Source of the DNA: Marinobacter arenosus
GTDB lineage: Bacteria; Pseudomonadota; Gammaproteobacteria; Pseudomonadales; Oleiphilaceae
Reading direction: 5' to 3'
Assembly (NCBI RefSeq): GCF_019264345.1
Contig: NZ_JAHVAO010000001.1
Span: 1,178,001 to 1,242,000, forward strand
DNA length: 64,000 nucleotides
The notes below the pieces were generated by a model. That model was not told the origin of the DNA. It ran no database searches and was given only the letters and a program-made list of their open reading frames with translations. Made by a program: the position numbers and the translations under genes. Position 1 is the stretch's first letter, and each line of letters starts with the position of its first letter. Positions 8,830-17,344 of this stretch are shown here, piece by piece.

Positions 8830-9522
8830 TCAATTTTCAAACAGCGGATCGATTTTCAGGTAACCAGACAGGACCACAGGATCCGCGCTCTCAAGCCATG
8901 GCAATACACCCAGGCAAGGCGCGCCCAGATGGGTGAGCAGGTAGTTCAGCGTCTCCTGCTCACACGTCATCGGTTCCGATTCCACGCGATTGGCAACCCA
9001 GCCCGCCACCTCCAGGCCGTCGGCCCGGATGGCTTCGGCGGTCAGCAGCGCATGATTGATGCACCCGAGTTTCAGGGCAACCACCAGGATCACCGGCATT
9101 CCCAGCTCCCGGGGCAATGCCGCGTAGGTTTCCCGGTCGTTCAGGGGTACCCGCCAGCCACCGGCGCCCTCAACCAGCAACAGGTCTGCCGGTCGGATCT
9201 GAAGCCCTCGGCAGAAACCGATCAGGCGCTGGGCTGTGACAGTCCTGCCCGCTTGCGCGGCGGCCACATGAGGCGCGATTGCAGGCTCCAGCGCTACCGG
9301 GTTGATCAGATCGTAGGCCAGGGGTTCCGTGATGGCCTTCTGCAGGGCCAACGCATCTTCATTGCGAAGACCATCGGCGGTTACCTCGCAGCCGGAGGCT
9401 ATTGGCTTCATGGCCAGGGTACGCTTGCCCTCTGCCTTCGCCGACTCGAGAATGGCGGCCGAGACCATGGTCTTGCCCACGCCGGTATCGGTGCCCGTAA
9501 CGAAAAAGGATTTCTTGGCCAT
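8830..9522 (-). CDS. bioD: Dethiobiotin synthetase
   Basis: ATP-dependent closure of the ureido ring: 7,8-diaminopelargonic acid plus CO2 to dethiobiotin, the step before BioB. 230 residues, usual size. The P-loop GTDTGVGKT is at residues 9-17, with further family motifs MKPIASGC and VEGAGGWRVPL. Last gene of the bioB-bioF-bioC-bioD operon, 22 bases after bioC. BioA, which supplies its substrate, is not in this window. Confidence 0.96.
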   Translation of the reverse strand: MAKKSFFVTGTDTGVGKTMVSAAILESAKAEGKRTLAMKPIASGCEVTADGLRNEDALALQKAITEPLAYDLINPVALEPAIAPHVAAAQAGRTVTAQRLIGFCRGLQIRPADLLLVEGAGGWRVPLNDRETYAALPRELGMPVILVVALKLGCINHALLTAEAIRADGLEVAGWVANRVESEPMTCEQETLNYLLTHLGAPCLGVLPWLESADPVVLSGYLKIDPLFEN

Positions 9523-9544
9523 GCCTTCGATTGTTCCTGACTGG

Positions 9545-10411
9545 TTAGGATTGAGAGAGCGATTCAGCGGCCCGCCAGTGCACCCATGCAGCCTCGTAAC
9601 TTGCGATCACAGTGCCGTCCGACTCTTTCGGATAGTGGCCGCACATGGCGCGTACGCGACCAGGCGCGGTCAGCGTTTTTCGCCGGGTTTCGCCCTTGAA
9701 ACCAGCGCCCAACTGTCTCAATTCCGCAGCCAGCGCCATCGGGGAGGTATAGGACAGTTGCAGTGTCCGGGTATCGATTGAGGCGCCGGGCAGCTCGTCT
9801 GTTACTCGTTCACGCAGAAACGACTCGGACTCGAACCGGTTTACGTGAGGTTGCCCGGGGTCCGCGGCGGCCCAGGCGCCCACCAGTTCGTGAAGCGTCC
9901 CGTCCAGCAGGGTGGAAACCATCAGCCTACCGCCTGGCTTGAGCAGGCGTCGACACTGGGCCAGTACCTGACCGGGATCGGCGCACCACTGAATCATCAG
10001 ATTACTGAAAACAATATCAAAGCTGTGATCGCGCAGAGGCAACGCGTCGGCATCGGCGACCAGCCAGTCAAGCTCCGGGCCGCTCTGTTCGCTGGCCTTG
10101 CGGATCATTTCTGGCGAGAGATCCACTCCCGTCACCCGCGCCGACGGCCACAGGTTTGCCAGCCTACGGGTGAACCAGCCGGTACCGCAGCCAAGGTCGA
10201 GGATCCGAAGCGGGCGCGAGCCCTCGTAGCCCGATTCGAGGGTACGACACATAGCTTCCCCCATCCGGCGCTGAAGCCGGGAGGCCTGCTCGTACGTACC
10301 GCATGCTTTACCAAACTGCCTTGCAATCAGAAGCTTGTCCGCAATTTCTGTGTCTGCCACGGCGGCGTCCAGGTCCGTCGGCTCAGCGAGAGTGCGAGCT
10401 GCCGCGCTCAT
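9545..10411 (-). CDS. bioC: Malonyl-ACP O-methyltransferase
   Basis: SAM-dependent methylation of malonyl-ACP, which disguises the carboxyl group so fatty acid synthesis can build pimeloyl-ACP methyl ester. 288 residues. SAM motif I is ILDLGCGTGWFTRRLA, followed by GVDLSPEMI and the class motif FSNLMIQWC. I chose the ATG at 10411 rather than 10447 because it overlaps the bioF stop as ATGA, the usual coupling. Its product would need a methyl esterase (BioH or a substitute), which is not encoded in the operon. Confidence 0.93.
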   Translation of the reverse strand: MSAAARTLAEPTDLDAAVADTEIADKLLIARQFGKACGTYEQASRLQRRMGEAMCRTLESGYEGSRPLRILDLGCGTGWFTRRLANLWPSARVTGVDLSPEMIRKASEQSGPELDWLVADADALPLRDHSFDIVFSNLMIQWCADPGQVLAQCRRLLKPGGRLMVSTLLDGTLHELVGAWAAADPGQPHVNRFESESFLRERVTDELPGASIDTRTLQLSYTSPMALAAELRQLGAGFKGETRRKTLTAPGRVRAMCGHYPKESDGTVIASYEAAWVHWRAAESLSQS

Positions 10412-11583
10412 ACCGCAACGTCCTGTTCTGCCAGCAAATGGCGACACTCCGACAGCGCGTCCAGCAGGCGATCAAGGTCGGCCTGGCTGTGCGCTGCACT
10501 GACTGTCACACGCAACCGCGCTTCGCCTTCCGGAACGGTTGGCGGGCGGATGGCAGTGACCAGGAGCCCGCGCTCTTCCAGCGCACGACTGAGTGCAAGA
10601 GCGCTCCAATTGTCACCCACCAGGATGGGCTGAATGGGCGTGTGGGACTGCATCAACTCATAGCCAAGGGCCGACGCCTCCCGACGAAATCGGTCAATCA
10701 GCGCCTGCAAGTGATTCCGGCGATCGTCATCACGCTCTATAAGGTCAATACTGGTACGGGTGGCGACGGCAATCGCCGGCGGCATCGCGGTGGTGTAGAT
10801 GTAGGTCCGCGCCTTCTGCACAAGGTAGTCCATCAGCGTGGAGGATCCGGCCACAAAGGCACCGCTGGTGCCGACCGCTTTGCCCAGCGTTCCGATCAAC
10901 ACCGGCACATCGGCCTCGGACAATCCCTGTGCGGCAACGCTGCCGCGCCCCTGGGGGCCAAGCACACCGATACCATGGGCGTCGTCCACCACCAACAGGG
11001 CATCGTGCTCCCGGCACACCCGAGCCAACGCTTTCAGGGGGGCGACATCGCCATCCATGCTGAACACGCCATCGGTCACCACCAATTTGTGGCCCGAGGT
11101 CTGCGCCAGCATCGCTTCCAGCTGCGCCACATCGCCATGGGCGTAGCGCCTGACCCGGGCCCGACTGAGAATGCAGCCATCTATGATCGACGCGTGGTTG
11201 AGGCGGTCGGAGAAAATGGTATCGCCGCGACCGGCCAAGGCCGAAATCACGCCCATGTTGGCCATGTAACCCGTGGAGAAGAACAACGCGGCGCTGCGCC
11301 CGGTAAAGCGGGCGAGACGTTGCTCCAACTCATGGTGGGCGTCGTGATGACCACAGATCAGGTGCGAAGCCGCGCCACCGAGGCCGGTGTCAGGCAGGGC
11401 GTTGCGCAGGGCGTCGATGTTCGCGGGATGATTGGCCAGTCCAAGGTAATCGTTACTGCAGAAGGACAGCAACGGCCTACCATCAGAGGTCAGTACCGGC
11501 TGCTGAGGGCCGGTAATCTGGCGACGGGTCCGGTAGAGACCCGCCTCTTTTCTTTGAGCAAGCTCGCCTTCAAAGTCACGCAC
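10408..11583 (-). CDS. bioF: 8-amino-7-oxononanoate synthase
   Basis: PLP enzyme joining pimeloyl-ACP and L-alanine. 391 residues, typical of the alpha-oxoamine synthase family. Seen: FCSNDYLGLANHP near the N-terminus, the DDAHGIGVLGPQGRG motif, and the PLP-lysine segment IGTLGKAVGTSGAFV. It lies 20 bases after bioB and overlaps bioC by ATGA. In many gammaproteobacteria bioH follows bioF; here bioC follows directly. Confidence 0.96.
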   Translation of the reverse strand: MRDFEGELAQRKEAGLYRTRRQITGPQQPVLTSDGRPLLSFCSNDYLGLANHPANIDALRNALPDTGLGGAASHLICGHHDAHHELEQRLARFTGRSAALFFSTGYMANMGVISALAGRGDTIFSDRLNHASIIDGCILSRARVRRYAHGDVAQLEAMLAQTSGHKLVVTDGVFSMDGDVAPLKALARVCREHDALLVVDDAHGIGVLGPQGRGSVAAQGLSEADVPVLIGTLGKAVGTSGAFVAGSSTLMDYLVQKARTYIYTTAMPPAIAVATRTSIDLIERDDDRRNHLQALIDRFRREASALGYELMQSHTPIQPILVGDNWSALALSRALEERGLLVTAIRPPTVPEGEARLRVTVSAAHSQADLDRLLDALSECRHLLAEQDVAV

Positions 11584-11603
11584 AGTATCACCCCGGAATG
11601 CTA

Positions 11604-12680
11604 TCAGGACGCGGCGGATTCCCGTGTCGCGTCGTAGAACATGTGGCGGGTCGCCTCATACTCCACCGCTTCGGCAATCGCCTCTTCTTCCTGCTCCTCG
11701 GAGGCACACTGTTCGCGTTGCTCTGGACGGATGCCCAGACGGCGGAACAGCTCCATGTCGGCGTCGGCCTCTGGATTGGCCGTGGTCAGCAGTTTCTCGC
11801 CATAGAAAATGGAATTGGCTCCGGCCATGAAGCACAGTGCCTGCATCTGCTCGTTCATGTTCTCCCGGCCCGCAGAAAGCCGGACGTGGGACGCTGGCAT
11901 CATGATCCGGGCCACCGCGATGATGCGAACGAAATCGAAAGGATCCAGATCCTCCACGTCTTCCATGGGGGTTCCCTTGACCTTGACCAGCATGTTCACA
12001 GGCACGCTTTCCGGATGGTGCGGCAGGTTTGCCAGCTGCATCAGCAGGCCAACCCGGTCATCATCGTCCTCGCCCATACCCATGATCCCGCCACAGCATA
12101 CTTTCATGCCCGCTTTACGCACGTTATCCAGGGTATCCAGACGATCCTGGTAGGTACGGGTGGTGATGATGTGGCTGTAGTATTTCTCGGAGGTATCCAG
12201 GTTGTGGTTGTAATAGTCCAGCCCCGCATCGGCCAGTTCCTTCGCCTGATGTTCCTCCAGCATGCCCAGTGTCATGCAGGTCTCCAGCCCCAGGGATTTG
12301 ACCTGTTTCACCATATCCAGGACATAGGGCATATCCTTTTTGGACGGGCTGCGCCAGGCAGCTCCCATGCAGAAGCGGGAAGCCCCCTTGCCCTTGGCGG
12401 CCTTGGCTTCAGCCACCACCTTCTCAATCTCCAGCAACTTTTCCTTCTCGAGACCGGTATTGTAATGGCCACTTTGCGGGCAATATTTGCAGTCCTCCGG
12501 GCAGGCGCCCGTCTTGATGGACAGCAGGGTACTCACCTGGACTTCGTTCGGATCGAAATGCTGGCGATGAACACTCTGGGCACGAAACAGGAGGTCGTTG
12601 AATGGCAACGCGAACAATTCGCGCGCTTCCTGCAGCGTCCAGTCGTGGCGAATTTCCGAGGAGGTGGCTGTAGCGGTCAT
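11604..12680 (-). CDS. bioB: Biotin synthase
   Basis: Radical-SAM enzyme inserting sulfur into dethiobiotin. 358 residues. The SAM cluster motif is CPEDCKYC (Cys60, Cys64, Cys67), followed by [13 protein letters not shown] and the second-cluster region ([13 protein letters not shown]). It has a C-terminal acidic tail of about 30 residues ([14 protein letters not shown]) beyond the usual core. First gene of the bio operon. Its promoter carries two BirA-like operators, implying repression by biotin. Confidence 0.97.
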   Translation of the reverse strand: MTATATSSEIRHDWTLQEARELFALPFNDLLFRAQSVHRQHFDPNEVQVSTLLSIKTGACPEDCKYCPQSGHYNTGLEKEKLLEIEKVVAEAKAAKGKGASRFCMGAAWRSPSKKDMPYVLDMVKQVKSLGLETCMTLGMLEEHQAKELADAGLDYYNHNLDTSEKYYSHIITTRTYQDRLDTLDNVRKAGMKVCCGGIMGMGEDDDDRVGLLMQLANLPHHPESVPVNMLVKVKGTPMEDVEDLDPFDFVRIIAVARIMMPASHVRLSAGRENMNEQMQALCFMAGANSIFYGEKLLTTANPEADADMELFRRLGIRPEQREQCASEEQEEEAIAEAVEYEATRHMFYDATRESAAS

Positions 12681-12690
12681 GTGAGAGTCC

Positions 12691-12720
12691 TGTTAACCTT
12701 TTCCGGTCTCTGGGTTTACG
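12691..12720. promoter_or_regulatory. BirA-type operator, site 1
   Basis: Half-sites TGTTAACC and GGTTTACG are separated by exactly 14 bases, matching the known BirA consensus TTGTAAACC-N14-16-GGTTTACAA. It lies between the predicted bioB transcription start (about 12724, minus strand) and the bioB start codon (12680), so a bound repressor would block early elongation or initiation. Confidence 0.8.
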
Positions 12721-12730
12721 GATGAAACAG

Positions 12731-12758
12731 ATGATAAAGGGCCTGAACTGGCTGTCAA
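12731..12758 (-). promoter_or_regulatory. Sigma-70 promoter of the biotin operon
   Basis: On the minus strand, a perfect TTGACA (12753-12758) and TATCAT (12731-12736, five of six) are spaced 16 bases apart. The predicted start of transcription is near 12724, giving a leader of about 45 bases before bioB. The -35 lies inside BirA-like site 2. Confidence 0.78.
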
Positions 12759-12783
12759 CCTTAATGGAACTAAAGGTTAACAG
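12752..12783. promoter_or_regulatory. BirA-type operator, site 2
   Basis: CTGTCAACC and GGTTAACAG are separated by exactly 14 bases; the arms extend to 11 bases (CTGTCAACCTT / AAGGTTAACAG) with one mismatch. It covers the -35 of the bioB promoter and also the candidate comF start codon, so BirA-biotin bound here might affect both genes. Confidence 0.8.
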
Positions 12784-13465
12784 CGATTCGGCAGCCGGCT
12801 TGTGCGTCGCCTGCCTTTCGAGCAATGCATTCAACGGCTTATGCGCGCCCTGCCATCACGACCTGCCCGCCAACCGGTGCCACTGCCAGATCTGTGCCCT
12901 TCCCCTTCCGTACACCGCGAACGGCCTTACCTGCGGAGACTGCCTCGCCGAGCTCCCGCCGTATGGTTGTTCAGTGATTCCCTGGCGTTACCAGTTTCCG
13001 GTCGACAGCATGATTGGGCGCTACAAATACAACCGCCAACGTCAGTTCGCCCGCCCGCTGATTGCAGGACTCGGGCAACACCTTGCGGATCTTCTCAACC
13101 AGAACACCGCACTGAAACCTGACATCCTTGTCCCGGCCCCCATGCACCGGCAGCGGCGGCGTCAGCGCGGCTTCAACCACGCCCAGGAAATCGCCGAGCA
13201 AATCGGCAGAACGCTGGACATTCCGGTTGCTGCAGGCCTCGTGAGCCGTAGCAGGAATGTTCGCTCGCAGCGGGAACTCGGCCGTCATGAAAGGCTGGAC
13301 AATCTTCGAGGGGTTTTCGAGATACACGGGACCCTGCCGCGGCGCATTGCCATCGTCGACGACGTTGTTACCACGGGCGCGACCGCGCGGGCTCTGGCAG
13401 CCCTGCTGCGCGACCATGGCGCCCGGGACATACAGGTCTGGGCCCTGGCCCGAACGCCCGCCTAG
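12764..13465 (+). CDS. comF: ComF family protein (phosphoribosyltransferase-like)
   Basis: Homolog of ComF/GntX, linked in other bacteria to DNA uptake. About 233 residues. The N-terminus has a zinc-finger-like cysteine set (CVAC, CAPC, CHCQIC, CGDC). The C-terminal PRT domain has VPAPMHRQRRRQRGFNHA and the PRPP-binding IAIVDDVVTTGAT. The start is uncertain: in-frame ATGs at 12722 and 12731 would place a BirA-like operator and the bioB promoter inside the gene, so I prefer 12764, though no good ribosome site is seen for any. It is divergent from bioB and overlaps the end of the next gene by four bases. Confidence 0.88.
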   Translation: MELKVNSDSAAGLCVACLSSNAFNGLCAPCHHDLPANRCHCQICALPLPYTANGLTCGDCLAELPPYGCSVIPWRYQFPVDSMIGRYKYNRQRQFARPLIAGLGQHLADLLNQNTALKPDILVPAPMHRQRRRQRGFNHAQEIAEQIGRTLDIPVAAGLVSRSRNVRSQRELGRHERLDNLRGVFEIHGTLPRRIAIVDDVVTTGATARALAALLRDHGARDIQVWALARTPA

Positions 13466-14571
13466 CGCAGCTTTGCCGTCACCAGATCGGCTATGGCCAG
13501 ACAGGACGTGAGACCGGGAGACTCGATTCCGAACAGGTTCACAACGCCATCGACCCCGTGCTCCTCAGGCCCCTCAATGCGGAAATCGGAGACACCGCCA
13601 TCGGGCCCCGTCAATTTTGGCCGAATCCCCGCGTACGCCGGCTGAAGGCGGCTCTCGTCCAGGCCCGGCCACCAGCGCCGAATGCTGTCTGTAAATCGAG
13701 CAACCCGACCGGGATCGACCGAATAATCCTCGTTATCGATCCACTCCACGTCGGGCCCGAAACGCGCCTGTCCGGCAAGGTCCAGTGTGAGGTGCACGCC
13801 CAGGCCTCCGGGTTCGGGGACGGGATAAATCAGGTTCCGGAAGGGGTGGCGCCCCCCATAGCTAAAGTAGACGCCCCGGGCCAGCCATTGGCGAGGTTTC
13901 TGCGACTCTGGCAAGCCAACCCACTCCTGAGCAAGCCTGGCGGCCCCCAAACCCGCCGCGTTGATTACGTTACTGGCGTCCAGAACGCACGGCATATCGC
14001 CACCAACCCGCAACCGGTGACGGTGCCCAAAGGTTTCCACACCGGTCACCGGCGCTCCCGGCACCATTCGCCCACCCGCATCTTCAAACCCGCCAAGCAG
14101 GGACAGCATCAGCGCGTGGCTGTCGACAATGCCGGTTTCCGGCGACCAGAGCCCGGCCGTTGCGGAGATGTCAGGCAGTGCGTTTGACACACCGACTCCC
14201 GAAACAAATTCCAGCTCTACCCCATTGCGTCCAGCTCCATTGCGGATCGCCTCGAGGTTTTCCACCTGGCGATCGGAGGTGGCCACAATCCACTTGCCAC
14301 ACTTCCGATACCCGACCTTGTGCTGATCGCAGTACTGGTACAACTGCTGGCGCCCCTCCACACACAAACGAGCCTTCAGGCTGCCCTCCGGGTAATAGAT
14401 GCCCGCATGGATCACCTCGCTGTTGCGGGATGATATGCCCTCGCCAAAACGGCCATTGGCTTCAAGAACAATGACCTCATGGCCGGCTTGCGCCAGCGAC
14501 CGGCCGATAGCCAGGCCAACCACACCGGCACCGATGACGACGGTTTGAATTGCAAGGGACTCTTCGGACAC
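13462..14571 (-). CDS. FAD-dependent oxidoreductase, LhgO-like (DAO family)
   Basis: 369 residues. The N-terminal Rossmann FAD motif is VVIGAGVVGLAIGRSLAQAG followed by VIVLE. Then come SSRNSEVIHAGIYYPEGSLKARLC and SPETGIVDSHALM, strongly like L-2-hydroxyglutarate oxidase/dehydrogenase (LhgO), and the C-terminal YAGIRPKL and FGIESPGLTSCLAIAD motifs. It probably oxidises a 2-hydroxy acid and passes electrons to quinone or oxygen; the substrate is inferred from family only. No metabolic partner genes are adjacent. It converges on comF. Confidence 0.85.
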   Translation of the reverse strand: MSEESLAIQTVVIGAGVVGLAIGRSLAQAGHEVIVLEANGRFGEGISSRNSEVIHAGIYYPEGSLKARLCVEGRQQLYQYCDQHKVGYRKCGKWIVATSDRQVENLEAIRNGAGRNGVELEFVSGVGVSNALPDISATAGLWSPETGIVDSHALMLSLLGGFEDAGGRMVPGAPVTGVETFGHRHRLRVGGDMPCVLDASNVINAAGLGAARLAQEWVGLPESQKPRQWLARGVYFSYGGRHPFRNLIYPVPEPGGLGVHLTLDLAGQARFGPDVEWIDNEDYSVDPGRVARFTDSIRRWWPGLDESRLQPAYAGIRPKLTGPDGGVSDFRIEGPEEHGVDGVVNLFGIESPGLTSCLAIADLVTAKLR

Positions 14572-14664
14572 CCGACTGCTCCAGTTTTATGCCATGGACG
14601 TACCGAAGCATAACCGATCACGCGTTTGTTCTGGAAAATCGCCCTTCTTCACGCCGCCACCGTG

Positions 14665-14693
14665 CTTACGCGGACAACCATACAGGTTATACT
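14665..14693 (+). promoter_or_regulatory. Possible promoter for the 14727 operon
   Basis: TATACT (14688-14693) is a good -10, placed about 30 bases before the start codon at 14727. The -35 candidate CTTACG at 17-base spacing is weak. The gap lies between divergent genes, so a promoter is expected here. Confidence 0.4.
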
Positions 14694-14726
14694 GACGCTC
14701 TGGACGCAGTGGATGGAGCCCTGAAA

Positions 14727-15152
14727 ATGATGTCTGACAGGAAGCAGTTTGCGCTGGTCATGGTTGTAGCCGCGTTGTTCGTCGGATGGCTGGGATGGCG
14801 GGGATTTGAAATCATCAGCCTGAATGAACGCCTCAAGGCCGATGAAAAAGTCGCCAGTTATCCCTATCAGCACAGAGTGCTCCGGGTGGAAGGCAGCACG
14901 GCCGTCATGAGCTCGCTGCGCTCCCATACCACCTCGACCCAGGAGGCGCTCGGCACCGTGTTCCCGAACATGCGCAACCTCAGCGACAGCCATCGTTCCT
15001 GGCAAAAAGCGGAACGCGAACTTGCCCATATCCAGGCGCGAGCCGGCGATATCGTCCTGGGAGCGACGGGCATCAATCGGATTCGCTGGGAACTTGACGA
15101 AAACTGGTACCATCTCCAGACCATGAAATCCAATTACGACACAGGGCTCTGA
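14727..15152 (+). CDS. Membrane-anchored protein of unknown function
   Basis: 141 residues. One N-terminal transmembrane helix (about 8-26, FALVMVVAALFVGWLGWRG), then a soluble, probably periplasmic part that is mostly helical (SHRSWQKAERELAHIQARAG). No recognisable enzyme motif and no cysteines. I chose the ATG at 14727, with GGAG eight bases upstream, over an upstream frame extension with poor coding character. It is 12 bases ahead of srkA, so the two are probably cotranscribed and may share an envelope-stress role (inference). Confidence 0.72.
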   Translation: MMSDRKQFALVMVVAALFVGWLGWRGFEIISLNERLKADEKVASYPYQHRVLRVEGSTAVMSSLRSHTTSTQEALGTVFPNMRNLSDSHRSWQKAERELAHIQARAGDIVLGATGINRIRWELDENWYHLQTMKSNYDTGL

Positions 15153-15164
15153 CCACCTTTCAAT

Positions 15165-16181
15165 ATGACCTATGACTCGCCACCGGCCGCATCGCCCCAT
15201 CCGTACGACTCGCTGACTCCCGACATCATTCTGGACGCCTTGGAAGCGGCTGGCTTCGCGGTCAGCGGACGGCTCTTCGCCCTCAATAGCTACGAGAACC
15301 GGGTGTATCAGGTCGGTCTCGACGAAGGTCCGCCCGTTATCGTCAAATTCTACCGTCCCGGCCGCTGGACCGAAGCCGACATCCGTGAGGAGCATGAGTT
15401 CACGCTGGAACTTCTTGACGCCGACATCCCTGTGGTTGGGCCGTTGGCGATGCCCTCCGGCGACACACTGGGCCTCCACGGCGATTTCCTTTTCGCCGTG
15501 TTTCCCCAACGCGGTGGCCAGGCACCGGACGTCAGCGTCACGGATACCCTGTACCGGCTCGGACAGTGGCTGGGACGGATGCATAACATCGGCGCAAACA
15601 GGCCGTTCCAGCACCGGCCGGGTATGTCACTGCTGGACGGTATCGAGAGCAGTAACCGGCTGCTGACAGAGGGAAACTGGATTCCAGGCGACCTTCGCCC
15701 GGCCTGGGACAGCCTGATTCCGGACCTTATCCAGGCCTGCGGCGCCCGGATCGACGAAGCCGGCCCCGTGGACACCCTAAGACTGCACGGCGACTGTCAC
15801 GCCGGCAATATACTGTGCCGGGATGAACAGATGCTGTTCGTGGACCTCGACGACTGTCGCACCGGTCCGGCGGTTCAGGACATGTGGCTGCTACTCAATG
15901 GCGAGGACTCCGAGCGCGGAGCCCAACTCGGTGAACTGCTCGAAGGCTATGAAATGTTCCGGGACTTCAATCGCCGGGAGCGCCATCTGATCGAACCCCT
16001 GCGCTGCTACCGGCAGATTGCCCACTGCGCATGGTTGGCCAAGCGCTGGGACGATCCGGCCTTTCCCCGCTTCTTCCCCTGGTTTGCCCAGCCACGATTC
16101 TGGTCGGACCAGGTGCTTTCCCTGAGGGAACAACTGGCTGCCCTGCAATCGCCATCGATTTCCCTTCCCGGCCAATACTGA
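15165..16181 (+). CDS. srkA: Stress response serine/threonine kinase SrkA (YihE/RdoA)
   Basis: Eukaryotic-like kinase of the aminoglycoside-phosphotransferase fold that in E. coli protects against envelope and oxidative stress death. 338 residues. Seen: NSYENRVYQVG nucleotide-binding loop, VIVKFYRPGRWT with the ATP Lys, the catalytic HGDCHAGNI, and the metal site FVDLDDCRTGP. In Enterobacteria dsbA follows; here a small anchored protein and cmoA-cmoB follow instead. Confidence 0.93.
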   Translation: MTYDSPPAASPHPYDSLTPDIILDALEAAGFAVSGRLFALNSYENRVYQVGLDEGPPVIVKFYRPGRWTEADIREEHEFTLELLDADIPVVGPLAMPSGDTLGLHGDFLFAVFPQRGGQAPDVSVTDTLYRLGQWLGRMHNIGANRPFQHRPGMSLLDGIESSNRLLTEGNWIPGDLRPAWDSLIPDLIQACGARIDEAGPVDTLRLHGDCHAGNILCRDEQMLFVDLDDCRTGPAVQDMWLLLNGEDSERGAQLGELLEGYEMFRDFNRRERHLIEPLRCYRQIAHCAWLAKRWDDPAFPRFFPWFAQPRFWSDQVLSLREQLAALQSPSISLPGQY

Positions 16182-16214
16182 ATAACCCCTTGACCACATC
16201 CAGATGAGGTAAGC

Positions 16215-16580
16215 ATGAGCCAGAACGAGGCCCGCTACACCATTCGCAGTTTGATTGTGACCGCCATGGTTACGGCCATTGCCACGGTGGTGATGCTGGA
16301 AGCCAGCGGCAAGATCGATCATTCAGAAAGCAAGGACCATATGCCGGTGGGCGACTTTCAGGCCATTCACGTGACCCCGAACGAACCGTTCCGTATGTCA
16401 CCGAAGGCCTCCGAGTTGCACGCTGCCTGCGAGAACGGATTTCTGGCCATTGCCGCGGACGTCGATCCGTCGTTCCGGGGCATTTTGGTCGACTACAAAA
16501 ACCGCGGTGTCCGCTGCAGCCGGCCGGCGCCGACAGCCCCGCCAGTGCCCGAAACGGAGGAGAATGACCGCGATGGGTAA
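16215..16580 (+). CDS. Small membrane-anchored protein of unknown function
   Basis: 121 residues. A transmembrane helix at about 12-29 is followed by a short soluble domain (FRMSPKASELHAACENGFLAIAADVDPSFRGILVDYKNRGVRC) and a Pro/Glu-rich tail. The two cysteines could pair in the periplasm. GAGGT lies seven bases before the ATG. It overlaps the start of cmoA by several bases, so it is coupled to the cmoAB genes, although a functional link to tRNA modification is not obvious. Not recognised. Confidence 0.75.
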   Translation: MSQNEARYTIRSLIVTAMVTAIATVVMLEASGKIDHSESKDHMPVGDFQAIHVTPNEPFRMSPKASELHAACENGFLAIAADVDPSFRGILVDYKNRGVRCSRPAPTAPPVPETEENDRDG

Positions 16581-17328
16581 GTCAGGCCAACCTCCGGAGC
16601 AGATGACCGACCGGCTGTTCGCCACCGAACGCCGCCCCGAGGACTTCCGTTTCGACGCATCCGTCGCCCGGGTCTTTCCGGACATGATCCGGCGCTCGGT
16701 TCCGGGATACACCACCATCATTCCGATGATCGAGGTCATTACCGAGCAATACGCCCAGCCCGGCTCCCACTGCTATGATCTGGGCTGCTCCCTGGGCGCC
16801 TCCACCCTGGCGATGCGTCACGGTATCTCCCACCCGGACTGCTTACTCGTGGGGGTCGACAATTCCAGCGCCATGATCGAGCGCTGTGAACACTACATAG
16901 CGTTGGACGACAGCTCACTGCCGGTAACCCTGCGCTGCGAAGACATTCTGGAGACAGAGCTCAGCGATGCCTCGGTCACTACCCTGAACTTTACCCTCCA
17001 GTTCGTTCCGCCCGAGCGTCGAACTGACCTGCTCACCCGTATCGCCGAGGCCACACGCCCGGGCGGGGTGCTGATCCTGTCCGAAAAAATCCGCTTCGAG
17101 TCCGATGAGGAACAGGACATCCAGACCCGGCTGCACCACGAATTCAAACGCGCCAACGGCTACTCTGACCTGGAAATCAGCCAGAAGCGCACAGCCATCG
17201 AGCAGGTCCTGATTCCCGAAACTCTGGCAGATCACAAGGAACGGTTGCTGGGAGCCGGGTTTGACCGGGTACTGGTCTGGTACCAGTGCTTCAACTTCGT
17301 CTCCATGCTGGCCATTAAAAGTCGCTGA
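16573..17328 (+). CDS. cmoA: Carboxy-S-adenosyl-L-methionine synthase
   Basis: Makes carboxy-SAM from SAM and prephenate for wobble uridine (cmo5U34) modification. About 251 residues. Seen: DRLFATERRPEDFRFDASVARVFPDMIRRSVPGY at the N-terminus, the SAM motif YDLGCSLGASTLAMR, and the C-terminal SEKIRFESDEEQDIQ. The start is either the ATG at 16564 or 16573. GGAGG at 16556-16560 is rather close to the first and rather far from the second. CmoB follows 16 bases later. Confidence 0.95.
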   Translation: MGKSGQPPEQMTDRLFATERRPEDFRFDASVARVFPDMIRRSVPGYTTIIPMIEVITEQYAQPGSHCYDLGCSLGASTLAMRHGISHPDCLLVGVDNSSAMIERCEHYIALDDSSLPVTLRCEDILETELSDASVTTLNFTLQFVPPERRTDLLTRIAEATRPGGVLILSEKIRFESDEEQDIQTRLHHEFKRANGYSDLEISQKRTAIEQVLIPETLADHKERLLGAGFDRVLVWYQCFNFVSMLAIKSR

Positions 17329-17344
17329 ATACAGTTCGAGAATC

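Noticed and set aside
10303..11637. 444-codon plus-strand open frame opposite bioF
   Set aside because: bioF motifs on the other strand are unambiguous; this frame is a shadow.
12722..12763. Upstream extension of comF to 12722
   Set aside because: It would place the bioB -10 and a BirA-like operator inside coding sequence and adds residues not expected before the first zinc-finger cysteine. Not fully excluded.
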